Assembly (NCBI GenBank): GCA_000169995.1
Contig: AAZW01000002.1
Coordinates: forward strand, 62,001-126,000
DNA: 64,000 bases
Origin: Vibrionales bacterium SWAT-3
Lineage (GTDB): Bacteria; Pseudomonadota; Gammaproteobacteria; Enterobacterales; Vibrionaceae
Direction of reading: 5' to 3'
The notes under the pieces were generated by a model that was not told the origin of the DNA, ran no database searches, and saw only the letters and a list, made by a program, of their open reading frames with translations. Below are positions 18,581-27,957 of the stretch, piece after piece. Numbering within the stretch: position 1 is the stretch's first letter; every line of letters starts with the position of its first letter. Both the position numbers and the translations under genes were made by a program.

Positions 18581-18616
18581 CTAGAAAACCTAGAAAACCT
18601 AGAAAACCTAGAAAAT
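18581..18616 (+). repeat. 9-bp tandem repeat, CTAGAAAAC x4
   Basis: Three perfect copies of CTAGAAAAC and a fourth ending in T lie head to tail. They sit within the 18231-18776 spacer, which otherwise shows no gene, RNA or clear promoter; its last 100 bases are AT-rich and should hold the promoter of the next gene. Confidence 0.9.
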
Positions 18617-18776
18617 TGTACTGAGGATACGAACATACAACGAACGTTATACATGTATGTTAAAAATTAAGCATTAAGCATTCATTTTATAAATTCATCT
18701 TCAATCAACACATTAATCTTGATATGCTACCAGGTGAATGCTTTAATAAAAACATCAATAAAATGAGTGCATTAGT

Positions 18777-19325
18777 ATGAAAAAAACAATATTTACCCTT
18801 TCTATTACCGCTTTATTTTCAGTCGCCGCTGTTGCTGCAGACTCTATGTTAGGTGAACCTAGAGAACTTTTGCCAAATGAAGATATCAAGAGTTTTTCAA
18901 TGGTAGATCTTAACGGTGACAACATTGAGGAACTGGTTTTCGTTACTGAAAGTGGTCAACTAAAATATTCGCCGCTGACTGGCCTTGGACAGGGTTTGGT
19001 TGATTCTAGTGCTTATCAGCGCTTTAGAGACCGCCGTGGGTCGTATACCATGAATATCTCGCTGAAAGGAGGTAGAAGCTCAAATCCGAAACTCGGCGTA
19101 TTAAGAAATAGTATACTTGGCATATCTTTCAATTCAGGCTACATGTGCGAGGCTAGAATGTCTTTAAAAAATAATAAAATCGTCGCTAAAGACAGTTCAT
19201 TCTATGATGCAGCCTATGAAATAACATATATTTCTGATGATTACATAGCAGGAAAAGTGAGATGCTCAGGTCCCAATGGTTTAGAGCAAAATGAATTCGT
19301 GCCATTTACAGCGACACGTAATTAA
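18777..19325 (+). CDS. Hypothetical secreted protein with an FG-GAP-like segment
   Basis: The 182-residue product starts with a clear signal peptide (MKKTIFTLSITALFSVAAVAA). Residues about 44-60 read MVDLNGDNIEELVFVTESG, resembling an FG-GAP/VCBS calcium-binding repeat (DxNGD). Two Cys near the C-terminal half may form a disulfide. It stands alone between long spacers, and no family is recognised beyond that motif. Probably periplasmic or exported. Confidence 0.72.
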   Translation: MKKTIFTLSITALFSVAAVAADSMLGEPRELLPNEDIKSFSMVDLNGDNIEELVFVTESGQLKYSPLTGLGQGLVDSSAYQRFRDRRGSYTMNISLKGGRSSNPKLGVLRNSILGISFNSGYMCEARMSLKNNKIVAKDSSFYDAAYEITYISDDYIAGKVRCSGPNGLEQNEFVPFTATRN

Positions 19326-19358
19326 TATTAGTTAAGAATAATAACCTAGACTTACCAA

Positions 19359-19395
19359 GAAGTGTCAATACCTTCAATGTTGACACTTCGTGTTT
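19359..19395 (+). terminator. Hairpin after the 182-residue secreted protein gene
   Basis: The arms GAAGTGTCAA and TTGACACTTC (19359-19368, 19380-19389) pair perfectly around an 11-base loop, then GTGTTTACTT. The T-run is weak. The rest of the spacer to 19676 shows no further gene. Confidence 0.6.
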
Positions 19396-19676
19396 ACTTA
19401 TACTTCTGCAATTCTTTTGTATGACTCGGGGGCGATCACTTCTCAGTCACATAATCGTTAAACGCTCACGTCATAACCACCTAAGTTGAACCCGTGTTCT
19501 TCATTGTTAGTTCACCACAAGTGCTTAAAATAATTATGGTGTAACGAAAGCCTCATCTTGCTAGCCAACTGCTCTACTTCGTTTATACTAGGCGCAACTT
19601 ACCTATAGGCTGTGATTTCAAAAAACTCATTGGTACAGCTATAGTACACCTCATCCGATTGGAACCCTTACATCAT

Positions 19677-20216
19677 ATGGCTCTTAAACCGACAATCTAC
19701 AAGTTTCGTATCTCTTTAACTGATATGAACCGCGACTATTACGACTCTTTTAATCTAACGATTGCACAGCATCCTTCTGAAACAGAACAGCGTATGATGG
19801 CTCGCATCATGGCTTTTTGTATCAATGCTTCACCGGAGCTTCAATTTACTAAAGGGTTGTCGACTATCGAAGAACCTGATTTGTGGCAGAAGTCTTTAGA
19901 TGACCAGATCCTTGAGTGGATCGATGTGGGCGAACCTGACGCTGAACGTGTTAAGAAAGCCACTCGCCTATCAAAGTCTGTTCGTGTGTTCAGCTTCAAC
20001 ACTAAATCAAACGTTTGGTGGGAGCAGAACAAAGGTAAATTCGGTTACTTGAAAGCCCAAATTGTTCGTCTAGACAACGATGGTATTGAACAATTAGCCG
20101 CAATGACTGAGCGCACCATGGACCTTTCAGTTATGCTGACGGGCAACTCTGCATTCGTTAATAGCGACACCCAATCAGCAGAAATTACATGGGAAGAACT
20201 ACAGAGTAATGACTGA
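19677..20216 (+). CDS. yaeQ: YaeQ family protein
   Basis: The product of about 179 residues matches YaeQ along its length: MALKPTIYKFRISLTDMNRDYYDSFNLTIAQHPSE at the start (given here in part), then TKGLSTIEEPDLW, SLDDQILEWIDVGEP, RVKKATRLS and the C-terminal ITWEELQ. The fold resembles PD-(D/E)XK nucleases, but the cellular function is not settled. The ATG at 19677 is used, since the seven extra residues from 19659 are not family-like. Its 3' end overlaps the next gene by 8 bases. Confidence 0.92.
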   Translation: MALKPTIYKFRISLTDMNRDYYDSFNLTIAQHPSETEQRMMARIMAFCINASPELQFTKGLSTIEEPDLWQKSLDDQILEWIDVGEPDAERVKKATRLSKSVRVFSFNTKSNVWWEQNKGKFGYLKAQIVRLDNDGIEQLAAMTERTMDLSVMLTGNSAFVNSDTQSAEITWEELQSND

Positions 20217-20808
20217 GCTTCCAACCAGTAACCAACAAAAGCTTGAAGAAAACCAACAAGCTAAAACCAAACTTCATGTTTGCTTGAAAGAGTCAGGTTT
20301 AGACTCAGTAACTGCGATTGCAATAGGTTTCGAGAAAGAGCTCTCGTCTTTTATCGACGAAAACCACGCTCTGTTTAAACACGCTTGTGAGAATAAGCCT
20401 GATAATTCAGCACGTCAGACACTGCTTGGCCTACTGACCAAAGAACATATCGATGCCAGCTATCGTTTTGAGAGCAATAAAGACGCTAGCGAAGCGATGC
20501 AAAGTGTATTCGATAATACGGTAGGCAGTGCGCATAGCGACAAGTTTCAAAACTCTAACTCTCAGCAGTTAAAGTTAGTAACGCATTTATGGTTGTTTAT
20601 TCAAGGTCGACTAGGTATGGATTACAGCCTAGCTAATGATCACGCAGCAGCGACCGCCAAGCTACTGTCTCGCTTATCAAGAAGCACAGACGATGAAATT
20701 CGTGTTGAGTTCATGGCAAGTTTCTATGATGGCTTGAACATCTATCAAGCGGAGAATAAGCCGTCTGGTTTCATTCATAGCTTAAAGCGTTTGTTTAACC
20801 TGTCATAA
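20209..20808 (+). CDS. Hypothetical cytoplasmic protein, coupled to yaeQ
   Basis: The 199-residue soluble protein has no signal peptide or membrane segment and is predicted mainly helical, with acidic and Gln-rich stretches. No family is recognised. It overlaps yaeQ by 8 bases, so it is probably translated from the same mRNA. The C-terminal IHSLKRLFNLS is amphipathic and basic, possibly a membrane- or partner-contacting tail. Nothing in the sequence reveals an activity. Confidence 0.7.
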   Translation: MTELPTSNQQKLEENQQAKTKLHVCLKESGLDSVTAIAIGFEKELSSFIDENHALFKHACENKPDNSARQTLLGLLTKEHIDASYRFESNKDASEAMQSVFDNTVGSAHSDKFQNSNSQQLKLVTHLWLFIQGRLGMDYSLANDHAAATAKLLSRLSRSTDDEIRVEFMASFYDGLNIYQAENKPSGFIHSLKRLFNLS

Positions 20809-20900
20809 GCACGCCACCAGCTAGAATCAAATTTGCGCTTTGCACTGTGTAGAGCGCATCTCTTTCCAACCACCTTTCCCACAATTCCTTCTGGACATGA

Positions 20901-21121
20901 GATTCCCTACTACGCTCGTCCCTCGCTATAGGGAATGACGGGGTTATGTGCTCAAAACTTCTTGAGTGCGTTTCACGCAGACACTTTCGCCAATATTCTA
21001 AAGATTCACCTGAATTAACTCGTCGAAATTCTCCGTCACCCTCAACATACTCTTGAGTCAAATCCCCCAATATTCTCCGCCATCCCCGAGAAGTAGGAAC
21101 GACTGAGTCGGGGATCTCATA
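20901..21121. repeat. Intergenic repeat unit, copy A (about 220 bp)
   Basis: The unit opens with ATTCCCTAC...TATAGGGAAT, a hairpin, and closes with ATCCCCGAG...GTCGGGGAT, another hairpin. It shares most positions with copy B, 23 bases downstream. An open frame on the minus strand here is judged a by-product of the repeat. Function unknown; it resembles a palindromic dispersed intergenic element. Confidence 0.85.
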
Positions 21122-21144
21122 CCGAACCATAGATACAAAAATAG

Positions 21145-21362
21145 ATTCCCTACTACGCTCGTTCCTCGCTATAGGGAATGACGGGGTTATGTGCTCAAAC
21201 GTATTGAGTGCGTTTCACAAAGGCACTTTCACCACTGTTCTCAAGATTTATCTGAATAAACTCGTCGAAATTCTCCGTCACTCTCAACATACACTTGAGT
21301 CAAATCCCTTAATATTCTCCGTCATCCCCGAGAAGGAGGAACGACTGAGTCGGGGATCTCAT
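21145..21362. repeat. Intergenic repeat unit, copy B, and third partial copy
   Basis: This unit repeats copy A in order and orientation, with scattered substitutions. A short third piece, ATTCCCTACTCGCTC to AGGGAATGACG, lies at 21393-21430. The spacer 20809-21467 holds no supported gene besides these. Confidence 0.85.
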
Positions 21363-21467
21363 GCAAAGTCAGAAAACCGCGCAGACATACATATTCCCTA
21401 CTCGCTCATTCTTCACTCTAGGGAATGACGACATTCGCAGCCATTACAGTTAACTTTATTACAGGCA

Positions 21468-21494
21468 CAAAAAAGCCCCGCGAGTGCGAGGCTT
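21468..21494 (-). terminator. Intrinsic terminator after folE
   Basis: On the minus strand AAGCCTCGCACTCGCGGGGCTT forms a GC-rich stem followed by TTTTGTGC. Confidence 0.85.
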
Positions 21495-21550
21495 AGAATC
21501 TTGCTTGTCGATTTACTGAGGCTAAATCGTACTTATCACATCACAGACGA

Positions 21551-22204
21551 TTAACGTAGGCCATGCAAGAACTCGTGACGAGTGGCTGGGTTAGATTTGA
21601 AAATACCGCCCAGAGCTGTGGTTGTTGTTTCGCTGGTTGCATCCATCACGCCGCGTGATTTCACACAGTAGTGAACCGCATCCATAGTGACTGCAACATC
21701 TTCTGTTTCAAGCAAGGTTTGCAAAGCGACAAGGATCTGCTGAGTCATACGCTCTTGAACTTGTGGACGCTGTGCAAAGAAGCGCACGATACGGTTGATC
21801 TTAGACAGACCAATGATTTTACCACGAGGAATGTAAGCGACCGCTGTCTTACCATCAATCGTCACTAAGTGGTGCTCACAAGTGCTGGTCACGGTAATGT
21901 CTTTTACGCGTACCATTTCGCGAACGCCCATCTTGTTTTCAATTACAGTAATTTTAGGGAAATTAGCGTAATCCAAACCAGAGAAAATCTCATCCACGTA
22001 CATTTTTGCAATGCGGTGTGGTGTTTCTTCCAGACTATCGTCCGTAAGATCAAGTTCGAGTAGAGTGAGAATCTCACGCATATGGTGTTCGATTCGTTCC
22101 TTTTTCTCTTCTCGGCTAACCTGGTTTGGACTCATTGGTGTCTCTAAACCACGGCTTGCTAGCGCATCTTTAACCAACTTCGCTGATTCGCTAAGACCTG
22201 ACAT
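21551..22204 (-). CDS. folE: GTP cyclohydrolase I
   Basis: The 217-residue enzyme makes 7,8-dihydroneopterin triphosphate from GTP, the first step of folate and related pterin synthesis. Type-I signatures are visible: zinc and active-site residues in [10 protein letters not shown] and HYCVKSRG, and [23 protein letters not shown] (pieces). The start at 22204 (MSGLSESAK) is preferred to the 24-residue extension from 22276 because AAGAGGAAG precedes it. It is divergent from moeA-moeB, so two cofactor pathways that both begin with GTP share a promoter region. Confidence 0.95.
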   Translation of the reverse strand: MSGLSESAKLVKDALASRGLETPMSPNQVSREEKKERIEHHMREILTLLELDLTDDSLEETPHRIAKMYVDEIFSGLDYANFPKITVIENKMGVREMVRVKDITVTSTCEHHLVTIDGKTAVAYIPRGKIIGLSKINRIVRFFAQRPQVQERMTQQILVALQTLLETEDVAVTMDAVHYCVKSRGVMDATSETTTTALGGIFKSNPATRHEFLHGLR

Positions 22205-22419
22205 TGAACTTCCTCTTTTATTACCCCTTCTGGATGGCAAACAAGGATACTCGGAATTTTGAATAAATACACCCATATTTTAAGGGAGGTCATTATTTAC
22301 GGGGCTTAAACTGTGCTAGAGTGGCTAGAATTTCGTTGGCGAATCAGGTGTTCTGATCACTTTTCAATCACCATTGCCAACCACAAAATCAAAACAATAA
22401 CGATCAAAGGATTTCTATT

Positions 22420-23655
22420 ATGGGCTGTTGCGACGCTCCGGGCTTAATGCCAATTGAAGAAGCACTAGATAAGCTGCTGTCACCAATCAAACCAATCCAA
22501 ACGACTCTAACTCTGCCATTGGCGGATGCATTAGGCTACGTTCTTGCTGAAGACATACTCTCCCCTATTTTTGTACCTCCTTTTGATAACTCAGCAATGG
22601 ACGGTTACGCGCTGCGTTTAGCGGACCTAGAGAACGGTAAAGTACTGCCGTTAGCAGGCAAATCTTTTGCAGGTCAACCATTTGAAGGCGAATGGCCAAG
22701 CAATACCTGTATCCGCATTATGACTGGCGCTAAAATCCCAGAAGGTTGTGATGCGGTCGTCATGCAAGAAAATACTCGTGAAACCGATGCGGGCATTGAG
22801 ATTCAGCAAGATGACATCAAACTGAACAACAATATTCGCCCTACAGGTGACGACATCAAACAAGGTGACATAGTTCTTAACAGCGGTGAGCGTTTAACAC
22901 CTCGCGACATTCCAATGATCGCTTCACTCGGTGTGAGCCACGTGACTGTTGCGCACAAACCTAAAGTCGCTTTCTTCTCTACTGGCGATGAGCTAAAACC
23001 GCTAGGTCAGCCACTTGAAGATGGTCAAATCTACGATAGCAACCGCTACGGTATCAAACCACTGATTGAAGCGTTTGGTTGTGAAGCGATTGACCTAGGT
23101 ATTATCCCTGATTGCCCTGCAACACTTAAAGAAACCTTTGTAAAAGCGCAAGAATTGGCAGACGTAGTCGTCACTTCTGGCGGCGTAAGTGTCGGCGAAG
23201 CGGATTACACCAAAGACATTCTTGAGGAGCTTGGCGAAATCGGCTTTTGGAAACTAGCAATTAAACCAGGCAAACCATTCGCGTTTGGTGAGCTAGACAA
23301 CGCTTGGTTCTGTGGCCTACCAGGTAACCCAGTGTCTGCAATGATGACCATGTACGTGTTAGTTCAACCTATGCTGGCTAAGCTTGCTGGTCACACAGCG
23401 TGGACAGCGCCAGAATCTATCCCAGCAACAACTAAGTCGGCATTCAAGAAAGGCCCAGGACGTACTGATTACCAACGTGGTATCTACTCAATTGAAAACG
23501 GTCAGTTTGTGGTTGAAACAACAGGTAACCAGAGTTCAGGTGCTTTCCGCTCGATGAGCTTAGCGAACTGCTTTGTGGTACTAGAGCGCGAACGTGGCCG
23601 TGTAGAAGTCGGCGAAACAGTTCAAATTCAACTGTTTAACTCTACGCTTTACTAA
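22420..23655 (+). CDS. moeA: Molybdopterin molybdenumtransferase MoeA
   Basis: The 411-residue enzyme inserts molybdate into adenylylated molybdopterin. Visible family marks are [30 protein letters not shown], the MogA-like domain with STGDEL and [22 protein letters not shown], and [14 protein letters not shown]. The N-terminal [11 protein letters not shown] is a typical Vibrio start. AAAGGA lies at a good distance. It is followed after 12 bases by moeB, forming a two-gene operon. Confidence 0.96.
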   Translation: MGCCDAPGLMPIEEALDKLLSPIKPIQTTLTLPLADALGYVLAEDILSPIFVPPFDNSAMDGYALRLADLENGKVLPLAGKSFAGQPFEGEWPSNTCIRIMTGAKIPEGCDAVVMQENTRETDAGIEIQQDDIKLNNNIRPTGDDIKQGDIVLNSGERLTPRDIPMIASLGVSHVTVAHKPKVAFFSTGDELKPLGQPLEDGQIYDSNRYGIKPLIEAFGCEAIDLGIIPDCPATLKETFVKAQELADVVVTSGGVSVGEADYTKDILEELGEIGFWKLAIKPGKPFAFGELDNAWFCGLPGNPVSAMMTMYVLVQPMLAKLAGHTAWTAPESIPATTKSAFKKGPGRTDYQRGIYSIENGQFVVETTGNQSSGAFRSMSLANCFVVLERERGRVEVGETVQIQLFNSTLY

Positions 23656-23667
23656 CGAGGCTTGCTG

Positions 23668-24417
23668 ATGGAAATACTTTCTGACGCAGAGATGCTTCGT
23701 TATAACCGCCAGATCACCCTTAAACAGTTTGATTTTGAAGGCCAAGAAGCACTGAAACAAAGCTCGATACTGGTGTTAGGCGCCGGTGGGCTGGGTTGCG
23801 CCTCTGCTCAATACCTTGCCACCGCTGGTGTTGGTAAGCTAACGCTTATCGATGACGATGTTGTTGAGCTTTCAAACTTACAGCGCCAAGTACTTCACAC
23901 CGATGCTGACATTGGTAAGAAGAAGGTCGTTTCAGCCGCAGAATCCTTGCAGGTGTTAAACCCTCACCTAAAAGTAGAGACCGTCGATCACAGGCTCGAT
24001 GACGCAGCACTGTCGAAGCTAATCGAAGCTCACTCATTGGTGCTTGATGCTAGCGATAACGTGGAAACGCGTAATCAACTTAACCGCTTATGCTACGCAT
24101 CCAAAACGCCACTGGTTTCTGGCGCTGCGATTCGCATGGAAGGTCAAATTAGCGTATTCACTTATCAAGATGAAAATGCGCCTTGCTATCAATGCTTGAG
24201 CGCTCTGTTCGGCAACGCTGCACTTAGCTGTGTCGAAGCTGGTGTAATGGCTCCTGTTGTCGGTATGGTGGGCGCGGCTCAGGCGTTGGAAGCGATCAAA
24301 GTTATCGCTAAGTTTGGACAACCCAAACAAGGTAAGCTTCTGATTCTCGATGCCATGTCTCATAGCTGGCGTGAAATGAATTTAATGAAGATGCCTAACT
24401 GTTCGGTGTGTGGATAG
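23668..24417 (+). CDS. moeB: Molybdopterin-synthase adenylyltransferase MoeB
   Basis: The 249-residue E1-like enzyme adenylates the C-terminus of MoaD. It has the nucleotide loop GAGGLGCASAQYL, the DDDVVELSNLQRQ segment, SDNVETRNQLN around the catalytic aspartate, and two CxxC pairs (CYQC, CSVC) that bind zinc. The ATG at 23668 is used rather than the TTG at 23662, because GAGG is 7 bases before it. It ends with CSVCG just before a terminator. Confidence 0.95.
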   Translation: MEILSDAEMLRYNRQITLKQFDFEGQEALKQSSILVLGAGGLGCASAQYLATAGVGKLTLIDDDVVELSNLQRQVLHTDADIGKKKVVSAAESLQVLNPHLKVETVDHRLDDAALSKLIEAHSLVLDASDNVETRNQLNRLCYASKTPLVSGAAIRMEGQISVFTYQDENAPCYQCLSALFGNAALSCVEAGVMAPVVGMVGAAQALEAIKVIAKFGQPKQGKLLILDAMSHSWREMNLMKMPNCSVCG

Positions 24418-24446
24418 ACTAAACCATATCCCCCTATCGAGAACCT

Positions 24447-24475
24447 AAGCCTTGACGATAAGTCAGGGCTTTTTT
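24447..24475 (+). terminator. Intrinsic terminator after moeB
   Basis: AGCCTTGAC and GTCAGGGCT pair with one G-T, around a short loop, then TTTTT. Confidence 0.85.
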
Positions 24476-24669
24476 ATGTCTGAAGTTTAGCTTCTACTCA
24501 AGGTTATCAAATTGAAATAGTTATTAAGAGATTAGTTTCATTTGAATTCTCATTTTGAGAAAACAACAAAAACTTGAACAATAAAAAATAAAAACCTTTA
24601 AAATCAATAACTTAAAAATGACACATTACTTGATTAAGTATCTAGACCTTCGATCACAAGGATGTAGAT

Positions 24670-26805
24670 ATGAGAATTACAACGTTAAGTTTGCTATTAA
24701 GCGCGCCACTGGTCGCCAACGCAGCGCCATTCGATACTTGCCCGAGTAAGGCATACCTTTTTCAATCCACCCCTGTGCAAGTTTGGGGCGTTAACCTAGT
24801 GACTGGTTCAACGACCCTTCTCGAAGACGACACGGGGATGAACGCTAACATTAACGGTGTCGGTTTTGATTTCGAAGACAGATACATATACGGTTATGAC
24901 ACCACCAACAAACGTTTGGTGCGCCTAGGCAAGGATTTCCAAGCAGAAGTCATCAACACCAGTGGACTGCCAACAGACCATACCTTCTATGTGGGTGACG
25001 TTTACGATCATGTTTACTACCTATACCGTACTGGTAAAGGGCTTTTCACTGTTGATCTATCACCTTTAGATTCTGATCCAAATGCAACCGTAACGGTTAA
25101 CAAAATCCCAGGCAGCCCAGCAACTGTGAAATTGACTGATTTCGCCTTCCATCCAAGTGATGACTCTCTATATGGTATCGATAATAACTCTGGTGGCTTA
25201 TACAGCTTCAACCCCACTACTGGTGCCGAAACCTACATCGGCGACACTGGCGAGTTGGGTACGTTCGGTGCTGGCTATTTTGATGTCAATGGCTACTACT
25301 ATGTGTCTCGTAATCAAGACGGTAAAATTTATCGTATCAACCTTTCTCCAGACAACGCTGCCAATATCGCGGCAGGTATTGTTCCAGCCGTTGAATTTGT
25401 TTCGAATGGCCCTGCTTCTGGTCAAAACGATGGTGCTCGTTGTGCCAACGCCCCTGTTGTTGATGAAGATTCAAACATCGACTTTGGTGACGCGCCAGAC
25501 AGTTACCTAACTCTACTAGCAAGTAACGGTCCTCGACATGAGCTTGATGGCATTACGTGGCTAGGTACTGATGCGCCAGATGCCGACCTAGACGGCTACG
25601 TAACTCCACAATCCGATGAAAGCGTCGGCATTGATGACGAATGGACGAATGGTGGTATCGGCTTCGTAACCGCACTTGAAGCTGGCCTCGATTCGAAGGT
25701 AATTATTGAAGCTTCAACAACAGGCTATCTTTCAGCTTGGATAGATTGGAACCAAGACGGCAGCTTCGACGGCGCCAACGAACAAGTCTTTACCGATTAT
25801 TTATTGGCGGCCGGTGAGAACGACTTATTCTTAAATGTCGATATTAATGCCTTAACGGGTACCACTTGGGCTCGATTCAGATTCAGCCAACAAACTAACC
25901 TGAGCTACTTTGGCGGCTCTACCTCTGGTGAGGTGGTCGATATTCAAGTCGATGTTCTTAATGATGGCGCAACGGCTCGTTACTTCCCAAGTGCTTCTGG
26001 CTACGCCACCCTAGCGTATGAAGACAATTGGCCTTATAAAGCCGACTATGACATGAATGATGCCGTTATCATGTATCGCATCACTGAGATCTTAAAAGAC
26101 GGTAAGGTTGTTAAGTCTACCATCGATGGTCGCCTAGCGGCTGTGGGGGCAACCTACAAAAATGGCTTTGCGATTCGCCTACCAAACCTTGCACCAAGCT
26201 CGGTAGATACCGTTAACTCATACATGAAACACAATGGCGTATTCACCGATTTAGGTATGGAAGACGGTCGTAGTGAAGCTATCTTTATCGCCGCTGGAGA
26301 CTTGTCTGAAAAAGCGAATACTTCATGCGCCTTCTACCGCACAAGCAACGCTTGTAAAGAAGATGAACAGTTCGCATTCCAAATCGGTATCAACTTATCA
26401 GGCGACGGTGTGAGTACTGCGTCGTGGACAGACATGCCTTACGACCCCTTCATTTTTGCAACACCGGGCTACTATCACGGCGACAACCTACCGATGCACC
26501 CAGGACGTAGTTGGGAAGTTCACTTGCCAGACCAAGCACCAACCGAGGCCTTTGACACAGTGAACCTATTTGATTCTGGAATCGGTGTTGACGATAGCGA
26601 CCCAGCAACAGGTAAATATTTCAAAACAGCAGAAAACCACCCTTGGGCACTGATTATCACGTCAACAGAAGAGTGGGAATGGCCACAAGAATATGTGGAT
26701 ATCGTAACTGCTTACCCAGAGTTTAAGCAGTGGGCAGAGTCAGGTGGTGACAATAACCAAACTTGGTACACATCACCAGCAGACAACCAATGTTACGAGC
26801 CATAA
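24670..26805 (+). CDS. Secreted LruC-domain protein
   Basis: The 711-residue protein has a signal peptide (cleaved near LVANA). Residues about 25-250 form a propeller-like part (YGYDTTNKRLVRLG, YGIDNNSGGLYSFNP, a DUF6923-type pattern). About 270-430 is a GEVED/SdrD-like domain (FGDAPDSYLTLL, WIDWNQDGSFDGANEQVF, GEVVDIQVDV). The C-terminal part from about 440 is an LruC/DUF4842 domain: YEDNWPYKADYDMNDAVIMYR. Such proteins are found on bacterial surfaces or in the matrix; their job is not established. Four or more Cys suggest disulfides. It is followed at 86 bases by a lipoprotein gene, probably co-transcribed. Confidence 0.85.
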   Translation: MRITTLSLLLSAPLVANAAPFDTCPSKAYLFQSTPVQVWGVNLVTGSTTLLEDDTGMNANINGVGFDFEDRYIYGYDTTNKRLVRLGKDFQAEVINTSGLPTDHTFYVGDVYDHVYYLYRTGKGLFTVDLSPLDSDPNATVTVNKIPGSPATVKLTDFAFHPSDDSLYGIDNNSGGLYSFNPTTGAETYIGDTGELGTFGAGYFDVNGYYYVSRNQDGKIYRINLSPDNAANIAAGIVPAVEFVSNGPASGQNDGARCANAPVVDEDSNIDFGDAPDSYLTLLASNGPRHELDGITWLGTDAPDADLDGYVTPQSDESVGIDDEWTNGGIGFVTALEAGLDSKVIIEASTTGYLSAWIDWNQDGSFDGANEQVFTDYLLAAGENDLFLNVDINALTGTTWARFRFSQQTNLSYFGGSTSGEVVDIQVDVLNDGATARYFPSASGYATLAYEDNWPYKADYDMNDAVIMYRITEILKDGKVVKSTIDGRLAAVGATYKNGFAIRLPNLAPSSVDTVNSYMKHNGVFTDLGMEDGRSEAIFIAAGDLSEKANTSCAFYRTSNACKEDEQFAFQIGINLSGDGVSTASWTDMPYDPFIFATPGYYHGDNLPMHPGRSWEVHLPDQAPTEAFDTVNLFDSGIGVDDSDPATGKYFKTAENHPWALIITSTEEWEWPQEYVDIVTAYPEFKQWAESGGDNNQTWYTSPADNQCYEP

Positions 26806-26891
26806 GGAGAGACGTCATGAGTATCAAAGATAAACATAATCGCGAACATCATAACGTTGAGTTGAGAAGCAACCTCTCTAAGGAAAATAAT

Positions 26892-27431
26892 ATGTCTGCA
26901 CAAAGCTCTTGGAACATGAAGAAAACAATGACCGTAGTTTTAGCTACAGCCCCACTCCTACTTGCAGGTTGTGGTGGGGGCGGAGGTGGCGGTGGTGGCA
27001 GCACGGCTTCTCCTTCACCATCATCACCGGCGACACCTGCAACGCCAGTAACTGCAACGCCATCTCCATCTCCATCTCCAGTAGCCAGTGCAGCAGCGGT
27101 ACCAACTTATACTATGAGTGATTTAGTGGTACCCGACGGTTTTGATTACAGCTCTGTAGAGCAGTTTGATATAGACATCGACATCAGTAGTATTTCAACA
27201 GACCGTTCATTTGTTACCGTGTATAGCCGTTTTAGTGCTCGTGACGACTCGACATTGAAACCGGACTACTCAAGCAAAGTGATTGCAGGGTCATTAAACA
27301 ATGGTGTGTTCGCCTCTAACTTCGCGAGCCCAGTCAGCCACGATTCACTTCTCGTTGAGATTTGGTTTTACGACGGGCAGCCACCTCTACAAAAAGTAGT
27401 ATCGAGCAGCAACTCTCAGATCGTATGGTAA
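26892..27431 (+). CDS. Small lipoprotein with Gly run and Pro/Ser/Thr linker
   Basis: The 179-residue product has a lipobox LLLAGC, immediately followed by nine Gly, then a Ser/Pro/Thr/Ala-rich linker to about residue 75 and a compact C-terminal domain. The start at 26892 (MSAQSSWN) places the lipobox correctly and has AAGGA. A stronger ribosome site, AAGGAGA, precedes an in-frame ATG at 26817, which would add 25 polar residues in front of the signal peptide. It lies directly after the LruC gene, so the two may work together at the cell surface. No family recognised. Confidence 0.75.
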   Translation: MSAQSSWNMKKTMTVVLATAPLLLAGCGGGGGGGGGSTASPSPSSPATPATPVTATPSPSPSPVASAAAVPTYTMSDLVVPDGFDYSSVEQFDIDIDISSISTDRSFVTVYSRFSARDDSTLKPDYSSKVIAGSLNNGVFASNFASPVSHDSLLVEIWFYDGQPPLQKVVSSSNSQIVW

Positions 27432-27460
27432 TGAAAGTTTAGCTTCGAATATCTACAACC

Positions 27461-27488
27461 AAAAGTGAGCAACAATGCTCACTTTTTT
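27461..27488 (+). terminator. Intrinsic terminator after the lipoprotein gene
   Basis: AAAAGTGAGC and GCTCACTTTT pair perfectly around a 6-base loop, with further T. Confidence 0.9.
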
Positions 27489-27592
27489 GATCGCACCAAA
27501 CCAATAACAGTGAAAATTATCTGATTAGAGTTCATTCACTTTACTTCGAATCTAACTTATATTTTCAAGACAACCTTCAAAGACTTACTCTC

Positions 27593-27907
27593 ATGAAACA
27601 GTTAAAAATAGGTCTATTTATCTTAATGTGTGGTGTCGGCGTATTAGTTGCTCTTGCCTACTTTCCACTGACTTCACAAACTGGGCAGAGCATTGAGGCC
27701 AAAGTGATTTCGAATACACTCACTCAGTCATTAGATGGACACAGGCGCTATCTTACGGTTCAAACTCAAGACAACAGTGTATTTCGCGTATCCATTGCGC
27801 CGACCACAGACTGCCCTATTGATTCTGTGGTCTCGCTTGATACATTAAGCAATCAAATAACCGGACAAAGCAGCTATCAGTTCATCCACTGTAGAGCTGC
27901 ACCTTAG
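27593..27907 (+). CDS. Hypothetical membrane-anchored small protein
   Basis: The 104-residue protein has one N-terminal membrane segment (residues about 5-25, IGLFILMCGVGVLVALAYF) and a small outward domain with two Cys (DCPIDS and FIHCRA). It may be a periplasmic anchored domain. It precedes a sulfurtransferase gene by 50 bases in the same direction, so they may share a transcript. No known family identified. Confidence 0.65.
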   Translation: MKQLKIGLFILMCGVGVLVALAYFPLTSQTGQSIEAKVISNTLTQSLDGHRRYLTVQTQDNSVFRVSIAPTTDCPIDSVVSLDTLSNQITGQSSYQFIHCRAAP

Positions 27908-27957
27908 TCGCCGATATGACAACAGCTATAATTACAACAAGAATGGATACAATAAGA

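Noticed and set aside
20795..21130. Minus-strand frame of 111 residues with EIPDSVVPTSRGWRRILGD
   Set aside because: It lies wholly inside the repeat unit and its strand reading is explained by the hairpin sequences; the same frame is broken in copy B.
26763..26816. Longer start for the lipoprotein gene
   Set aside because: It overlaps the LruC gene and puts about 43 residues before the signal peptide; the starts at 26892 or 26817 are more reasonable.
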